Source: Lathyrus oleraceus (Eukaryota; Streptophyta; Magnoliopsida; Fabales; Fabaceae). From it: a DNA stretch of 64,000 nucleotides. The notes under the pieces were generated by a model. That model was given only the letters and a program-made list of their open reading frames with translations. It was not told the origin of the DNA and did not search any database. Shown here one piece after another: positions 43,577-55,034 of the stretch. Where the stretch lies: NCBI RefSeq assembly GCF_024323335.1, contig NC_066581.1, positions 179,359,330-179,423,329 on the forward strand, in the 5' to 3' direction. Every line of letters begins with the position of its first letter. Within the stretch, counting starts at the first letter, position 1. Position numbers and translations under genes: made by a program.

Positions 43577-45560
43577 TTATGCATGTGGTAAATGCCACAA
43601 TTGATGTGAAATTTATTCTTGTTTTGTGTGAACGTTGGAGACCAGAGACACACACTTTTCACCTACCGACTGGTGAATGTACCGTCACACTAGAGGACGT
43701 GTACATGCTTTTGGGTCGTCGAATAGATGGTAAGCCTGTGACTGGAAATGTTCAACAGTCCAACGAACTATTGTTCAAATGTTGGGTGTAGATCTAGTCG
43801 AGGGTGAGGGATCTGCGAAAGCAAGGGGCCAGGGTATTAAACTATCGAGCCTCCAATTCTACCACGACGCTATAATTTTGACTGAGGATTCGTCCGAACA
43901 AGAAAAAATAATAAAAACAAGATTTTATATTATGTTATTATTTGGGAACTTGCTATTTCCCGAAGGCACGGGAAATAGCATAAACTTTATGTACTTGAGT
44001 TTGCTCGAGGACATAGATAGAATAAGCACGTATAGTTGGGGTTCTGCTGTATTGGCTTTCCTATATAGCTCTTTGTGTAAAAATGCACAAAATGACCACT
44101 GTACATTTTCTGGATGTGCTTTTTTGCTCCAAACATGGGGGTGGTGGAGATTGCCGAGGCTAGCCCCCGAAAATCCTAACGTCTACTCCTTCCCCTACGC
44201 AACTAGGTAAATTTATGATGTTATTTCATTTTGTATATTTATTCTATAAATATTTGTAAATAATATTACTTATCTTTTTTTTGTTTAGGTTCATTGCAAC
44301 TGGACTAGATTACAGTCTTACCCCGAAAAATAAAATAATATTTTATCGTCAACTCTTGGATCGTCTTCGAGCACAAGATGTATTACCACTAAATCATTCA
44401 TCTTCTAACTAATTTATTAATATCAAGCATTCTCAATAAATAACATATTATTTTTTTTCTTTGCAGTTTATTTGGAGACCATATTTGGGATTGGAACATC
44501 AACCCAACCCCGAAGATGCAGCTGTTTGGACAGTAAAAACGGCTATCATGCGGTTCACCACTGTGGAGATGCATCAAAGTGACCTTGTCAAACTGCAATT
44601 CGGAATGCATGAAGAAATCTCAGGCCCCTCAATGTCTTTGGAACCTTGGCATCTTAAAAAAGTCAGCCACCAGTGGTATGTCCAAAATTGGAAGGCATTT
44701 GCAAAGGAGTTCCGTAAAATGTGGAAAGAGCGTGCCCACTATGTTCTACAATTTCCCATGGCGCCCAACCAAATGAAGCCGACAAGGGAATATGTGGATT
44801 AGTATAGAGCAAATACAAATCCAGAAATGATTGTGTCTGACCCGTTCTATTTGGACGATCCCCGAATGCAACAACCATATTTCCAACAACAACAACCACC
44901 ACAATATTCCCAACAACAACAACCACCGCAATATTACCAACAACAACAACCCCCACCATATTACCAACAACAACCACCACCACCGTATTACCAACAACAA
45001 CCACCACCACCGTATTACCAACAACCACCACAACACATGTCCACCCCCCAACCAAATCAACACTACATACCACAAACTCAACCCCAATATCATGAAGATT
45101 ACCAACACCAACCTCAACATTCCCACCACCATCAACAGTCCAAACACCTACCACAAACTCAATCCCCCCACCAACACCAATCCCAACACTTCCATCACGA
45201 CGATGTCCCGGACTCTTCCAGTCCTCCACTTAGCCCCGACACAGGTATACAAGAGGATTACCAACAAGACTACTACACACCACAACAGACATTGTTCTTT
45301 AACCAACCCGATTCAACCCTTAACTACCAAAGGCCACATTTCGAGGGCGCACCCAAAAGGAGTCAGTTTGTCCCACCGAGACAAAGCTTTAAGGGCGCAG
45401 AGGGCACCCGCCTTTCCTACAGCATTTAAGGGACTTCGACCCAACCACAACGGCAAAGGGCAAGAGGACGCGTTATGACTAGGGGTGGGAATAGGGAAGC
45501 ACCACCACGTGAGCCGTCTAGACGAGTAGTTAGACCTCCCCCGTGCGGATCGTACCAGGG
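43577..45560 (+). pseudogene. Transposon-type PMD (MAIN-like) gene, 5'-truncated
   Basis: Plant mobile domain (PF10536) protein of the transposon-borne type. Exons: 43577-44206, 44289-44379, 44467-about 45430, with GT-AG introns. Blocks: LCERWRPETHTFHLPTGECT and LEDVYMLLGRRIDGKPV, YSWGSAVLAFLYSSLCKNAQ, FIATGLDYSLTPKNK, and EDAAVWTVKTAIMRFTTVEM. A one-base frameshift lies at about 43780 and an in-frame TAG at 44800-44802. Beyond it the same frame runs through a long Gln/Pro/Tyr-rich tail (about 44870-45060). The N-terminus is lost at the junction with inverted SIRE RT. Host PMD proteins (MAIN, MAIL1) act in silencing and meristem maintenance; the function of transposon copies is unknown. Confidence 0.85.
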
Positions 45561-45816
45561 ACCCCATAATATGTAAAAAATCCCAAATTAATAATGCATT
45601 TTAATTAAACTTTATAATATTTGTCTTGTGTATTATTTTAATATAAATATATTATGTTTATTAATATAAATTAATATATATAAATTAATATATATTTAAT
45701 TATATATCTTGTGTATTTTACAAATATATACATAATATTATTTATTTACATGTATATAAATTAATATATTTTAATAATTTATAAATAATATTATTTAGTT
45801 ATAAATTATATTAAAT

Positions 45817-45874
<58 letters not shown>

Positions 45875-46996
45875 TGTAAATAATATTATTTATATATATG
45901 TATTAATATAAATTAATATAATTTATAATAAATATAAATTAATAAATTTAAAATAAGTTAAAAAAGATTTAACAAAATTTAACAAAATTAAAAACATATT
46001 AAAAAAAAATTTAAAAAAAAAAGAAACAAAAAATTAAAAAAATCACATTTAGGAGTAGGCGCCACTCCTAGTGGCGACTTGCCCTCCAACTAAAGGGTAG
46101 GTGCCATCTAGGGTGACGCCCATGTGTCTTTAGGGCAAAAAAGTGCCCATTTTTGTAATTTTTTTGAAATTATGGTTATTTTTGAATTTTTTAAAAAAAA
46201 GATGATTATTTAAAAAAAATCTTCTCCTTAAACAGCCTCAAAAACCACCGCACATGGCTACTCGTCGCCATAAGCTAACTTTCACCCACAAACATGTAAT
46301 ATACCTACTAGGATCTCTGAGTCTCTCTAGCCTTTCAGAGAAACATTTAGACATCTGTGCATTTTGGACGAATTGAATTAAACTCGTTAGAAATTGAAGA
46401 CAAATTAAGTGATGAGTAATATTGCACCAAAAAAATAATGAATTAAATGATGAGTAATATTGCAACAAAAAAATAATGAATCATGAATTCGACCGTTACA
46501 TATTGAAGTCAATTAAATTCATATTTTCGTGTAAATTTTAAATTTGAAACAAATGTGAAAGGCAGAAACAAAGTGATTTAATAAAAAAAATTGTTTAAGG
46601 ATCATGAATTATTTGATTGGATTTTCTATAAATATTGGTATTTTTTGTTTGTTTAAGATGTCATAATGTCCCATACTCTCATACCAGCACACTATTAGGT
46701 GCCTTGGAAGTGTAAAATAACATGGTTACTAAAAAAACATTTAATGTACACCACATTATGTCTCTAACTCTGTTAACTAACAAGAGCGAACAGATAGATT
46801 ACCTTGACAAAAGTTTTGCAAATGCAAGTACTAACTAGGAATTTCAGTAAAGTGAACGATATGACAAGAAATTGTAATGATTGATGTTCATTCATGAATC
46901 ATAATATATATAAACATGAATATTCACAACGAACTCTGACTTACAATATGTCATTATATGCATTTTCCGCGGACATGGCAACAAAAAAGGTTATAA
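45561..46996. other. AT-rich sequence with (TA)n, then spacer
   Basis: No genes. 45580-46050 is extremely AT-rich and includes a perfect (TA)n run at 45820-45872. 46055-46110 holds a short GC-richer inverted motif (GGCGCCACT...AGTGGCGAC), probably non-coding transposon sequence. 46490-46990 is spacer and the probable 3' UTR of the minus-strand gene that follows. Confidence 0.5.
45820..45872. repeat. (TA)n microsatellite
   Basis: About 26 uninterrupted AT/TA dinucleotides. Confidence 0.95.
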
Positions 46997-48496
46997 TTAC
47001 TTATAACCATCCCTCTTGTCTTGTTCCTCAGCTTCCTTGTTGGCTGCTTCAACAGACTTGAACCACAAGAAGGCCTGAATTGAAAATCATTACCTCATTA
47101 GATCACAAAAGAATCAATTAAAATGCCATTTCATTAGTGTAAATCAATAACAATCGCATTGTCATTTTTATTTTAAACGGAGTAATCCTGAACCATTCCT
47201 TCCTCCAAGGCAAAGCATTATCATAGTTGTTTCCATAAACTATAGGTCTATTTGAATTGACTTATTTAAGTTTATACAAAAACACTCGTGAACTATGAAG
47301 CACAGACACTACTCGAATTATACATATCCAAGGCCTGTACAAAACAATGTCGGATAACACAGAAGTATCCTAAATAAAAAGTTTCTATCTTTGCTTCGAC
47401 ACATTTTACACCATAGACTCATATCCACTAATAATGAAGACCTCTAAAAAGTTAAAACAAAAGAAGGTTTTAAAAGTAATACAATAGTATTTGAATTAGG
47501 TATTTAAATAATATCTTCGTATGGACGACTTCTCACACAAACATCTATCTTAAATGTGTTCGGATCTCATCCAAAAACCAACTCAACCGATGAGGTTGTC
47601 CTCACACATTTTTACATTCAACCACCCCGAGAACCTAAGCAACCTGAGACTTCAAACAAACTACAAACAACTTCAATACTAAAAAATCACCAAAATAGCT
47701 TAAGAAAACAACTTATAATTATATAATTTGCCCCATTAGAACAACTTAATTGGTAGCGACCGACCTTAATATTAAGGGTTTGGGTTCGAACCCAGAATTC
47801 CCCACTTCTCACTAGCTATAAACTGTTTCACTGCATTAATTTTACTTATAATTTCATAATACAACTAGATTATGATAATCAACCCTATCAAACAGATGAA
47901 AAATAAATAATAAAATGGCTTATTCAAGTAATTACCGAAGTAGGAACACCGGTGATGGCGAAAAAACCAAGCAAAGGAGCATAAAATATACTGTCAGAGC
48001 TCAAAACACCAAACACAGGCTTTTGATTCACATACTCAAATATCGAACCAATCTGCAACACCAAATTCAAATTCCCCATGAGATCATTAATTATACAAGA
48101 AACATGAAATGAAAGGGAAAAGAAAGAGAAAAAGTTAGTTACAGCGGCAATTGCGGTGATAGCAGAGGCAAGTAAGTAAACATAAAACGGAATCTCAAAT
48201 CCTTGTTCCGAAGAAGAAGCGGTTTTGTTTTGTGCTTCATTTTGAGCCCATGGAGGAGGTTCCTCGGAATCGGGCTTAGCCCATGAAGGGATTTTTTCGT
48301 CGGATTTACTGGACTCGGTTGAGCCTTTGGTTACTGCCACAACTAGAAACCTGTGCGGTGGTTTTTTCTTCGTAAGAAACATGCTCTGACATAGGGGAAT
48401 ACCAAGAAAGGTTGTGGATTGTGATGCATGTCGGTTTTGTAAGGTGCATACCGATGAGAGTGATGAAGAGAAGGTAGCACTTCCTGCAAGTGCCAT
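46997..48496 (-). CDS. Conserved plant protein, probable plastid membrane protein, 3 exons
   Basis: Exons on the minus strand: 48496-48143, 48052-47936 and 47074-46997. They give 182 codons plus stop, with all junctions in phase 0 and GT-AG. ATG 48496 is preferred over the in-frame ATG 48559 because it starts MALAGSATFSSSLSS, a serine-rich chloroplast-transit-like N-terminus. Then come a charged linker (KIPSWAKPDSEEPPPWAQNE), a first hydrophobic segment (FEIPFYVYLLASAITAIAA, about residues 100-118), a conserved VFEYVNQKPVFG-like block, a second hydrophobic segment (FYAPLLGFFAITGVP), and an acidic/basic C-terminus (NKEAEEQDKRDGYK). I recognise it as a conserved plant family with chloroplast-style targeting but cannot name the function. 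It appears intact. Intron 2 (861 bp) contains a SINE candidate. Confidence 0.88.
47735..47850 (+). repeat. tRNA-derived SINE candidate in intron 2
   Basis: AATTGGTAGCGAC (47748-47760) resembles an A box. GGTTCGAACCC (47783-47793) is a perfect B box at tRNA-like distance. It is antisense to the host gene. The 3' end and target duplication are not resolved. Confidence 0.5.
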
Positions 48497-48654
48497 GGAT
48501 GGTGCTTGTAAATTGTAACAGAAGTGTAGCCAAAGAAATCTTATCCTACATTGGGACATGGGCCTGTCTGATGTTAGTTGAATGCGTCGAACTTAATGTT
48601 TGGGCCTGAGCCTAGAGAATAGTAGTAAAGAAAAAAATTAACCGTCACTCTCTC
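48497..48654 (-). promoter_or_regulatory. Short upstream region of the plastid-protein gene
   Basis: Only about 160 bp separate the start codon from transposon-like sequence that begins near 48655. The leader and core promoter of the minus-strand gene must lie here or inside the transposon. No clear TATA box on the minus strand. Confidence 0.3.
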
Positions 48655-49042
48655 CTCTCCTGGCACCTCCAATTTATTTGATAATTTCAAAAAAAAATTG
48701 GTAGGCAATTCAAAATTTCTATTACAAAAAATTCTTTTGATAATGTATTCATAATTTCCAATAATAATTAGTATTGAAATTGGAAATTATAGTTAGTATT
48801 GAAATTTTTAAATATTTTTGGTGTGTTTGAAATTTTATCGGTACTTAAAAAAATATCACGTTATATCGGAAATTTCAATCAATATGAAATTTCCGGTAGT
48901 TCAATTTTATAAGATTTTTAATAGTTAGAATTTTGTCGATAATTTTGTACGACTGTGAATGTATCGACTGTTTTGTGTGGTTCAGAATGAATTCAAAACT
49001 GTTAAATAGGGGTCATCTGTTGTTGCGAAAAACATCTCAAAA

Positions 49043-49430
49043 ATGCATATTTCTCAATTTTTGATTAAGACAAAAGTGTATTTCAACGGAGTTGCACCTC
49101 TTGTAGAGTTTAGGCTTCCGGATGACACCACATCTCTTGCCGCATCGACATCCAAGTTGAATGAATTGTTGTTTGATATCGATCACATAAAGGTGAGAAA
49201 GATCGAGTTTTATGAATATTGGACTGATATTGATGATGGAAGGATAAAATACAACCTTATTGAGTTGAAGATCGATGAATATTTCACGATTATGTGGAGA
49301 TCATTTGGTCGTAGGCTAACTAAGGGGCGATTGAGTTAGATGTGGAGATTTCAAGATCTATCGACAACATAATTAAGATGTTGAAAAGTACAGAATCATA
49401 TGCTAGTTTCTAGAATTTCATGTTTCCTTA
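49043..49430 (+). pseudogene. Short MULE-type N-terminal ORF (PB1-like)
   Basis: Open to a stop at 49337-49339 (98 codons). A shifted frame continues the same domain to about 49420 (LDVEISRSIDNIIKMLKS-like). Starts FLIKTKVYFNGVAPLVEF, then LNELLFDIDHIKVRKIEF and IELKIDEYFTIMWRSF. Same layout as the ORF at 36413-36070 (-): an FNG start, a central L-DD-x-MW box and a terminal ELD-x-S-I segment. In legume MULEs this small domain precedes or accompanies the transposase. Activity and function unknown. Confidence 0.5.
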
Positions 49431-49876
49431 TTGTTTATTTATGTTAGTTATAATGTCTTAAGTTATGTTCATCTTTGAAACATGTAATCGACAAAATATC
49501 GTGTAATAAAAGGTATGGTGCTAAGTAGTCTGAATCACAAAATATACAAATAATACAACATCAAAATCAAATAACAAAATAGGTCCCTCACGAGCTATGT
49601 GTGTTACCTGCGATAATTTGGTTAAAACCTCGCCATCTGGGTTTACCAAACCCATGAGGTTATACAGAATAACAGCGGTCATTTGCTGACGCGGTTGGTC
49701 ATCAACATTAGGTAGAGGTGGCGGCGACACATCATTGACAGGTACCTCAACATCAGAAGGCACAACATCACCAGTATGCTCAACAGGTCAGATGATGTGA
49801 GGGTGTGATATAGTGAGGTACCACTCCAGGTAACCATCCTCACATTGAGAGTCATGTTAAACCCTTATTACATTAT

Positions 49877-51660
49877 CTATAATGGCATGGGCAGAACTGG
49901 TGATGTTACTCTGAAACCACTACCAATGCCCAAAGTTGGAACTGGTCGTGGGATGCCCTGAATATAACCATATTGTTGCAGACACCTCTCAAGAAGGTGT
50001 CTAGCGACTAAGGTCTTCCATCGCTTATAACCAGAAAATAAAGAAGACTCATCAAACTCACAATGGACTCTATGAACTATGTATGATGACCAAATGACAT
50101 TATCTACTATCAGTGCATCAAGCCTCCTCCTGTACTCCGCAACACCGGCTGGATGTGTTTGCATGGCCTTCCATCTCCGTGCCCGTGTGGCGCCCACAGG
50201 GGTATGCTGCACCCTCATGTCACAGATGGTGGGGAAATACTTGTAATAAAAGAACACATCCACAACAAATAATAATAAAGAAATTTTATACGTAACAATT
50301 AAATAAGAACTAAACTACAAATAATAATTTATAGTATACATGGAATAAACTCAAATAACCAGTAAGTTATCTGGTCTCGAAGACAGACGCAACTCCATGT
50401 GCTGCATATAGGATGGTCAATGCAGCGCACCCCTACACCCAACTGGTATCATCAAGGCTACTGAATAGGAAAATATACAGAGCATCAATATAAACATGAG
50501 GCTTATCCGCAAAGACAGTACATGCTACTAGATGTAGCACGTACACCCTATCAGTAGCCTCATACACATGTGCCTCCACAAGCTCGTAGTACCTATCCCA
50601 AAGCCAAGACATCTGAAGGTGAGTTCCCCTATTAAAATAAAAATCCTTTAGCACTTTTGCCTTAGTAACTCCTAGATCATGTGTAGCCACGATACATGCA
50701 AGCCCCTGGTTAAAAACAAGAGCGATGAAGAATCTATCGACGACAGGGAGATGGAACACGGAGGAGACATCATCCAAAGTGACATTCATCTCCCCAATTG
50801 GAAGATGAAAGAAAGATGTCTACTTATGCCATCTCTCAACAAAATCAATCAGAAGTTAGTCAAGCATGGTGAATGAGCAGTCGCAAAATGATAGAAGACC
50901 AAAGTCAGCAACAATTTGTCTGACCTGCTCAGGCATCCAACTCCTAGGGAAGTTATTCGTATTTGACATGTTTGATTTCACTTTCAGTGTGAGACGGTCC
51001 TATAACAAACAAAGTTTAAAAAATTATAAATTAGATTTCAACACATCATGGAACGATAATAAATAAATTAAAGTTAAACATAAAATATATATACCTTTCC
51101 ATGCCATTATTGGTGTGCCACATGGTCAACATACTCGATAAGCATTGATTGGTCATTGGGTCCTCCCGGGAACTCTTCATCAGTATGCATAGATGGATCC
51201 ATCAAAGTAGGAGTCATAACCTTGTATCAGCAGTAGCAGTAGCCTCAGCAATACGGACCAGATCTGTGGCAACCACCTTATTAGCAACAAGGGCGTTTGT
51301 CTCAGCCACCATATCAGCCACCCCATAAAAAATAAGGGCATCTATCTCGACCACCTCATTAACAACAAGTATCGCATCTGTCTCGACCACCTCCGTGGGG
51401 TCAATAACATCCTGACTCTGCACCTCTTGAGCACGAACAACCTCAATATCATCTCTAGGTTGCTCATCTAATCTTACCGCTCGGCATCAAGTGATACAGG
51501 GTGCGTAGAACTGCACCTGCTCAGCTTACCGTTTTTGGTGTGAACTAGTTGGAACTACTCATCCATCCCGTAGCTGGGAAAACTCGGCCTCGACAACCCT
51601 AGCCTGGGCAACCACTCCATTTGTGGCCCTCCTTGCAATGGTGTCTTCCTTCCCCCTGTT
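49877..51660 (-). pseudogene. Transposon-type PMD gene, minus strand
   Basis: Read from 51660 down: a charged N-terminal region with a Val/Glu/Asp-rich repeat (51423-51214), FPGGPNDQSMLIEYVDHVA near 51150, then an intron. The PMD core follows with FVERWHK-TSFFHLPIGEMN near 50800, LDDVSSVFHLPVV, and YEATDRVYVLHLVACTVFAD (50789-50433). After another intron (about 50370-50260) the C-terminal part is at 50263-49877 (RARRWKAMQTHPAGVAEYRR, VIWSSYIVHRVHCEFDESSL, LFSGYKRWKTLVARHLLER). Stops near 50850 and 51480 and altered positions make it a pseudogene. The family is called serine/threonine phosphatase 7 long form-like in many annotations, without a phosphatase domain here. Confidence 0.8.
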
Positions 51661-53020
51661 CTTCACTACAAAATAGAAAGCGCAAAAAATCAGTGAACTA
51701 CCAGAAAATTTGAAATTTCCTACATATCACTAGAAATTTTGAAATTTTCGGTATGATTTTATAAATTTAATTATCGAAAATTCTGAAATTCCCGATACAA
51801 TTTCAAGTTTTTGAACAACGATAAATTTTGTAATTCTCGGTAAACATAAATGCAAAAATACTAGGATTTTTGAAATTTCCAGTAAAAATCTACATAATTG
51901 TACCAGACTTTTGGAAATTTATGATAAAAACCTTACTTTTCATAAGATTTCCTGTAGAATTATGAAATTTCTAGTATCGCTCCGGGGATTTTGAAATTTG
52001 CGCTCATTCTGAGTGAATTTTGATAAATGTTCGAAAATGTTGCAAGGTCAACAATATATTCAATTCATTGTGTTTGTGGGGGTGCCAGGTCTAAATGGGG
52101 GATGGTGGCAGGTTAAATGCTCTAAAAAAGCACTTATTTTTTCCAGGTGCTAGTTCACCACGCTTAAAAGTCACAAAAGTGTCTGGATTCCGGAGATGCA
52201 TCTCCGGATGCACCTAAATTACACACCTTAATGCTCTTTCTGAGTGAGTCACTCCATTTTACCGTAAAATACTTTTGAAGATGCACCTTTGTGGTAACCT
52301 TTATTTTAAAACTCATTATTTTTGCGCTCAGTGAGGGTTTACTAAGATACGTATCTAGACAGGGTTTAATTGATTAATTTTGCGCCAAAACATTTCCCCA
52401 TCCTTCTTCATTTGTTTCATTTTCACAAACCCTTTTCAAAGAGCTCTGAGAAAAAAATAAAGTGTGCAAGTTTTAAAGCTCCAACATTACTCCAATTGCA
52501 TTACAATCAACCCAAGTAGACTCCACTCACTCCATTCAAGCTTTCACACAAGAAATCTCTCAATTGGTGAGTTTTTAATTTCCTTTCTATTTTTTATTTG
52601 TGATGCATGAATTAGGTAAAATAGGTTGTTTAAAAGGCATTAGTTTTTAGTTACATTCAAAATAGGTACTTTGTTTGCGTTGTTTGCAAATTTATGCTAT
52701 CACACATTTTTATAGAGACACATCTCCGATTTTTTATGGATTTTTTTTGTCTTTCTAGTTTAATGGAGATGCAACTCCAGTTATTTTATGGGTTTTATTT
52801 TTATGATTTATAGAGATGCATCTCCATTTTTTACTTGCCTTGCTTTTCATATTGTTTTCTGTTTTATATTATAGGAACAATGATTGATAACTAGGAAAGG
52901 TTGATGCATTGTCGTGTATCCTAACATGTGTTCGTTCGTAGGGAGATGACAACACTCTCGAGGCCACGGGTTAGTGCTAGTTTGTTTGATGCAGAAGCGT
53001 TGACTTCATGTGGCCGTATG

Positions 53021-54659
53021 TGTAACACCCTAAACCCCAAAATATAACTTATAACACATGTGGAAAATATAAAGATATAAAAAGGGTGTCACATCTCTCT
53101 GATGTTCGCAAATCGTATCATAAGCGGAAAACAAACTTTATTCAGGACATAAAGTATTCAATGAAACAACTCAAAAAAACAAAAATAAGGTATTCTCAAC
53201 CCAGTGTTACACTATCAGAGCGACACAACAGAAAACTAAAAAGCTGATAAGGTATGACTAACAGAACAAGAAATAAAGCAGTGAGTAGGCCAATTATGCC
53301 ATCATTCAAAATAATTAACAATTGATGCACATTAGACTCTACGTGAAAATTTGCATAACATTCATATAGAAAAACATTGGAGCAAAAAGAGGCGAGAATA
53401 CATTCCATATATAAATGGTGCATAAAACATCAAGGATAATATAATTATTATAATTAGTCAATCATAATCACGAAATTAAATGACAGCAAACAATTAATTA
53501 ATATATGCAATTAGGTATACAATGCTCATCTCCTCTTACTCTCATGAATGTGGTACCAATCTCTAGGATATTTAGAGGTATGTTTTTGAGGTATCCCACT
53601 CGTCACTAGACCAAAGTCCTACTCGTCATTGGACCGAAGTCCTACCTAACTCCAATATACATTATGCATGAATACTACAAGAAATATGCAATTCTCATCC
53701 AGACCTCCAACTTCTATACTCGTCATTGGTTCCTTTCGAACCTAAAACACACCATTAACAATTATTGATGTTTTATGGCTACGTCATTGGTTCCATGGAA
53801 CCGGAACATCTAAACATCAACAATTCCTCCTCATGAGGCATTCACCAATTAACTCAATAACTCAAAACATTTTTTCTCATCAATATTTATCAAACAACAA
53901 TAAACAAATCATAAAATCAGAAACTGCTTGAAGAAAAAAGTCTAACGTTCCAATTCAATCAATCAATAGGGCTGACGGTCGGACTGTCTCGACCATGACG
54001 ATTGTCTCCCAATGGGTGTGCTATCAGTCATCGCTGACGGTTTAGGGAAATTGCGCTCATCATAAGGAGACGATGGTTGGACCTTCACACGTCGGATGCT
54101 CGTCATTGTTGATGATTTGGCATCTTCATCCCCGATGTAGTAACGGTTGGTCCGTCACCGCTGTAGAAACCTATTTTTCTGTGTTTTTGCCATTACTGCA
54201 CTTCCATACCTTAATTTTTAAATCCCATACAGTCCCACACGCATATAAATCATCATACATGATTCATATAATATTTAATACATCAAAACGCACAAATTCA
54301 ACGCATATATCATCAATTAATCATGTAACCATCATCATATTCATTAAATCATTACATATATTCACGAACATTAAAACTACGAGTTAAACACATATATTCA
54401 TATAAGTTGAATAATTAATAAAGCATAACTCAAGATTATATAATAACAATCCACAGAGGTTTTATACAAACCATCTAAAGGTTCAAATTCCACATAAATA
54501 GAAGAAAGACAAATTAAAGAAAAAAAAAGGGTTAATAAATCCCCATTATTTCCCCCCCGCTTAAATACCAATATATCAAATAATTCCCCCCACCCCCCTG
54601 GTACCTCGATTATGTAGAAAAGTCTGAAACTTTGAAGACTTTAGCTATGGAGAACCCCC

Positions 54660-54692
<33 letters not shown>

Positions 54693-55034
54693 TTTCACTT
54701 TTATGCTAGGGTTTGTCATTTAGACCTTATTTCATAAAAAAATATTTGTACTCTCACTTTTCCTTCTATTTAAATAAAATATAATTTATTTTATTTTAAT
54801 AATTTCAACTATTTCCCTCAATTCTCACTAGCTCTAGTCACCTTCCTATATTTAATTAAATTCTATTTTATTACCCAAAATCATAATTTCTCACATTCTC
54901 CAATAATTTGAATATTAAACTATAACTAAATTCTCTCAATCCTCATTAACTTGAATAATAATTAAACAAATAAAATACACTCTAAAAGCTCAAATAAAAT
55001 TAAAAAATACTAGAATAAAAATCAAGACGTTACA
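53021..55034. mobile_element. Solo LTR, 2014 bp (chromovirus-like termini)
   Basis: Starts TGTAACACCCTAAACCCC and ends GACGTTACA, flanked by GTATG (53016-53020) and GTGTG (55035-55039), a 5-bp target duplication with one mismatch. The PMD reading frame is continuous if the LTR and one duplication copy are left out. No coding region, primer-binding site or second LTR. TGTAACACCC...GTTACA ends occur in gypsy chromoviruses; that assignment is tentative. Contains a run of 32 C at 54661-54692. Confidence 0.75.
54661..54692. repeat. Homopolymer C run, 32 bp
   Basis: Uninterrupted C tract, preceded by CCCCCA. Such a run is prone to sequencing and assembly error, so its exact length is doubtful. Confidence 0.85.

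Larger units (their letters stand above)
48655..52140. mobile_element. PMD-bearing MULE-like element, about 3.5 kb
   Basis: A unit bordered by CCTGGCACC at 48659 and its inverse GGTGCCAGG at about 52085. Inside each border is a stretch of iterated imperfect GAAATTTCCGGTA-type motifs (48690-48900 and, inverted, 51700-52000). Within it a short + strand MULE N-terminal-type ORF (49043-49430) and a - strand PMD gene (51660-49877) are convergently arranged. No full MULE transposase or clean 9-bp target duplication was seen, so element limits are provisional. Confidence 0.5.

Noticed and set aside
44663..45229. Long minus-strand ORFs (Val/Gly-rich) opposite the PMD gene tail
   Set aside because: They are the reverse of the CAA/CCA-rich low-complexity tail, which has few stops in any frame.
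44831..45478. Alternative + strand ORF rich in Asn/His/Thr
   Set aside because: Shifted frame of the same low-complexity repeat; the Gln/Pro/Tyr frame is the one continuous with the PMD exon.
48497..48559. Upstream in-frame ATG at 48559 as start of the plastid-protein gene
   Set aside because: The extra 21 residues contain aromatic and basic residues unlike a transit peptide start, whereas MALAGSATFSSS at 48496 fits well.
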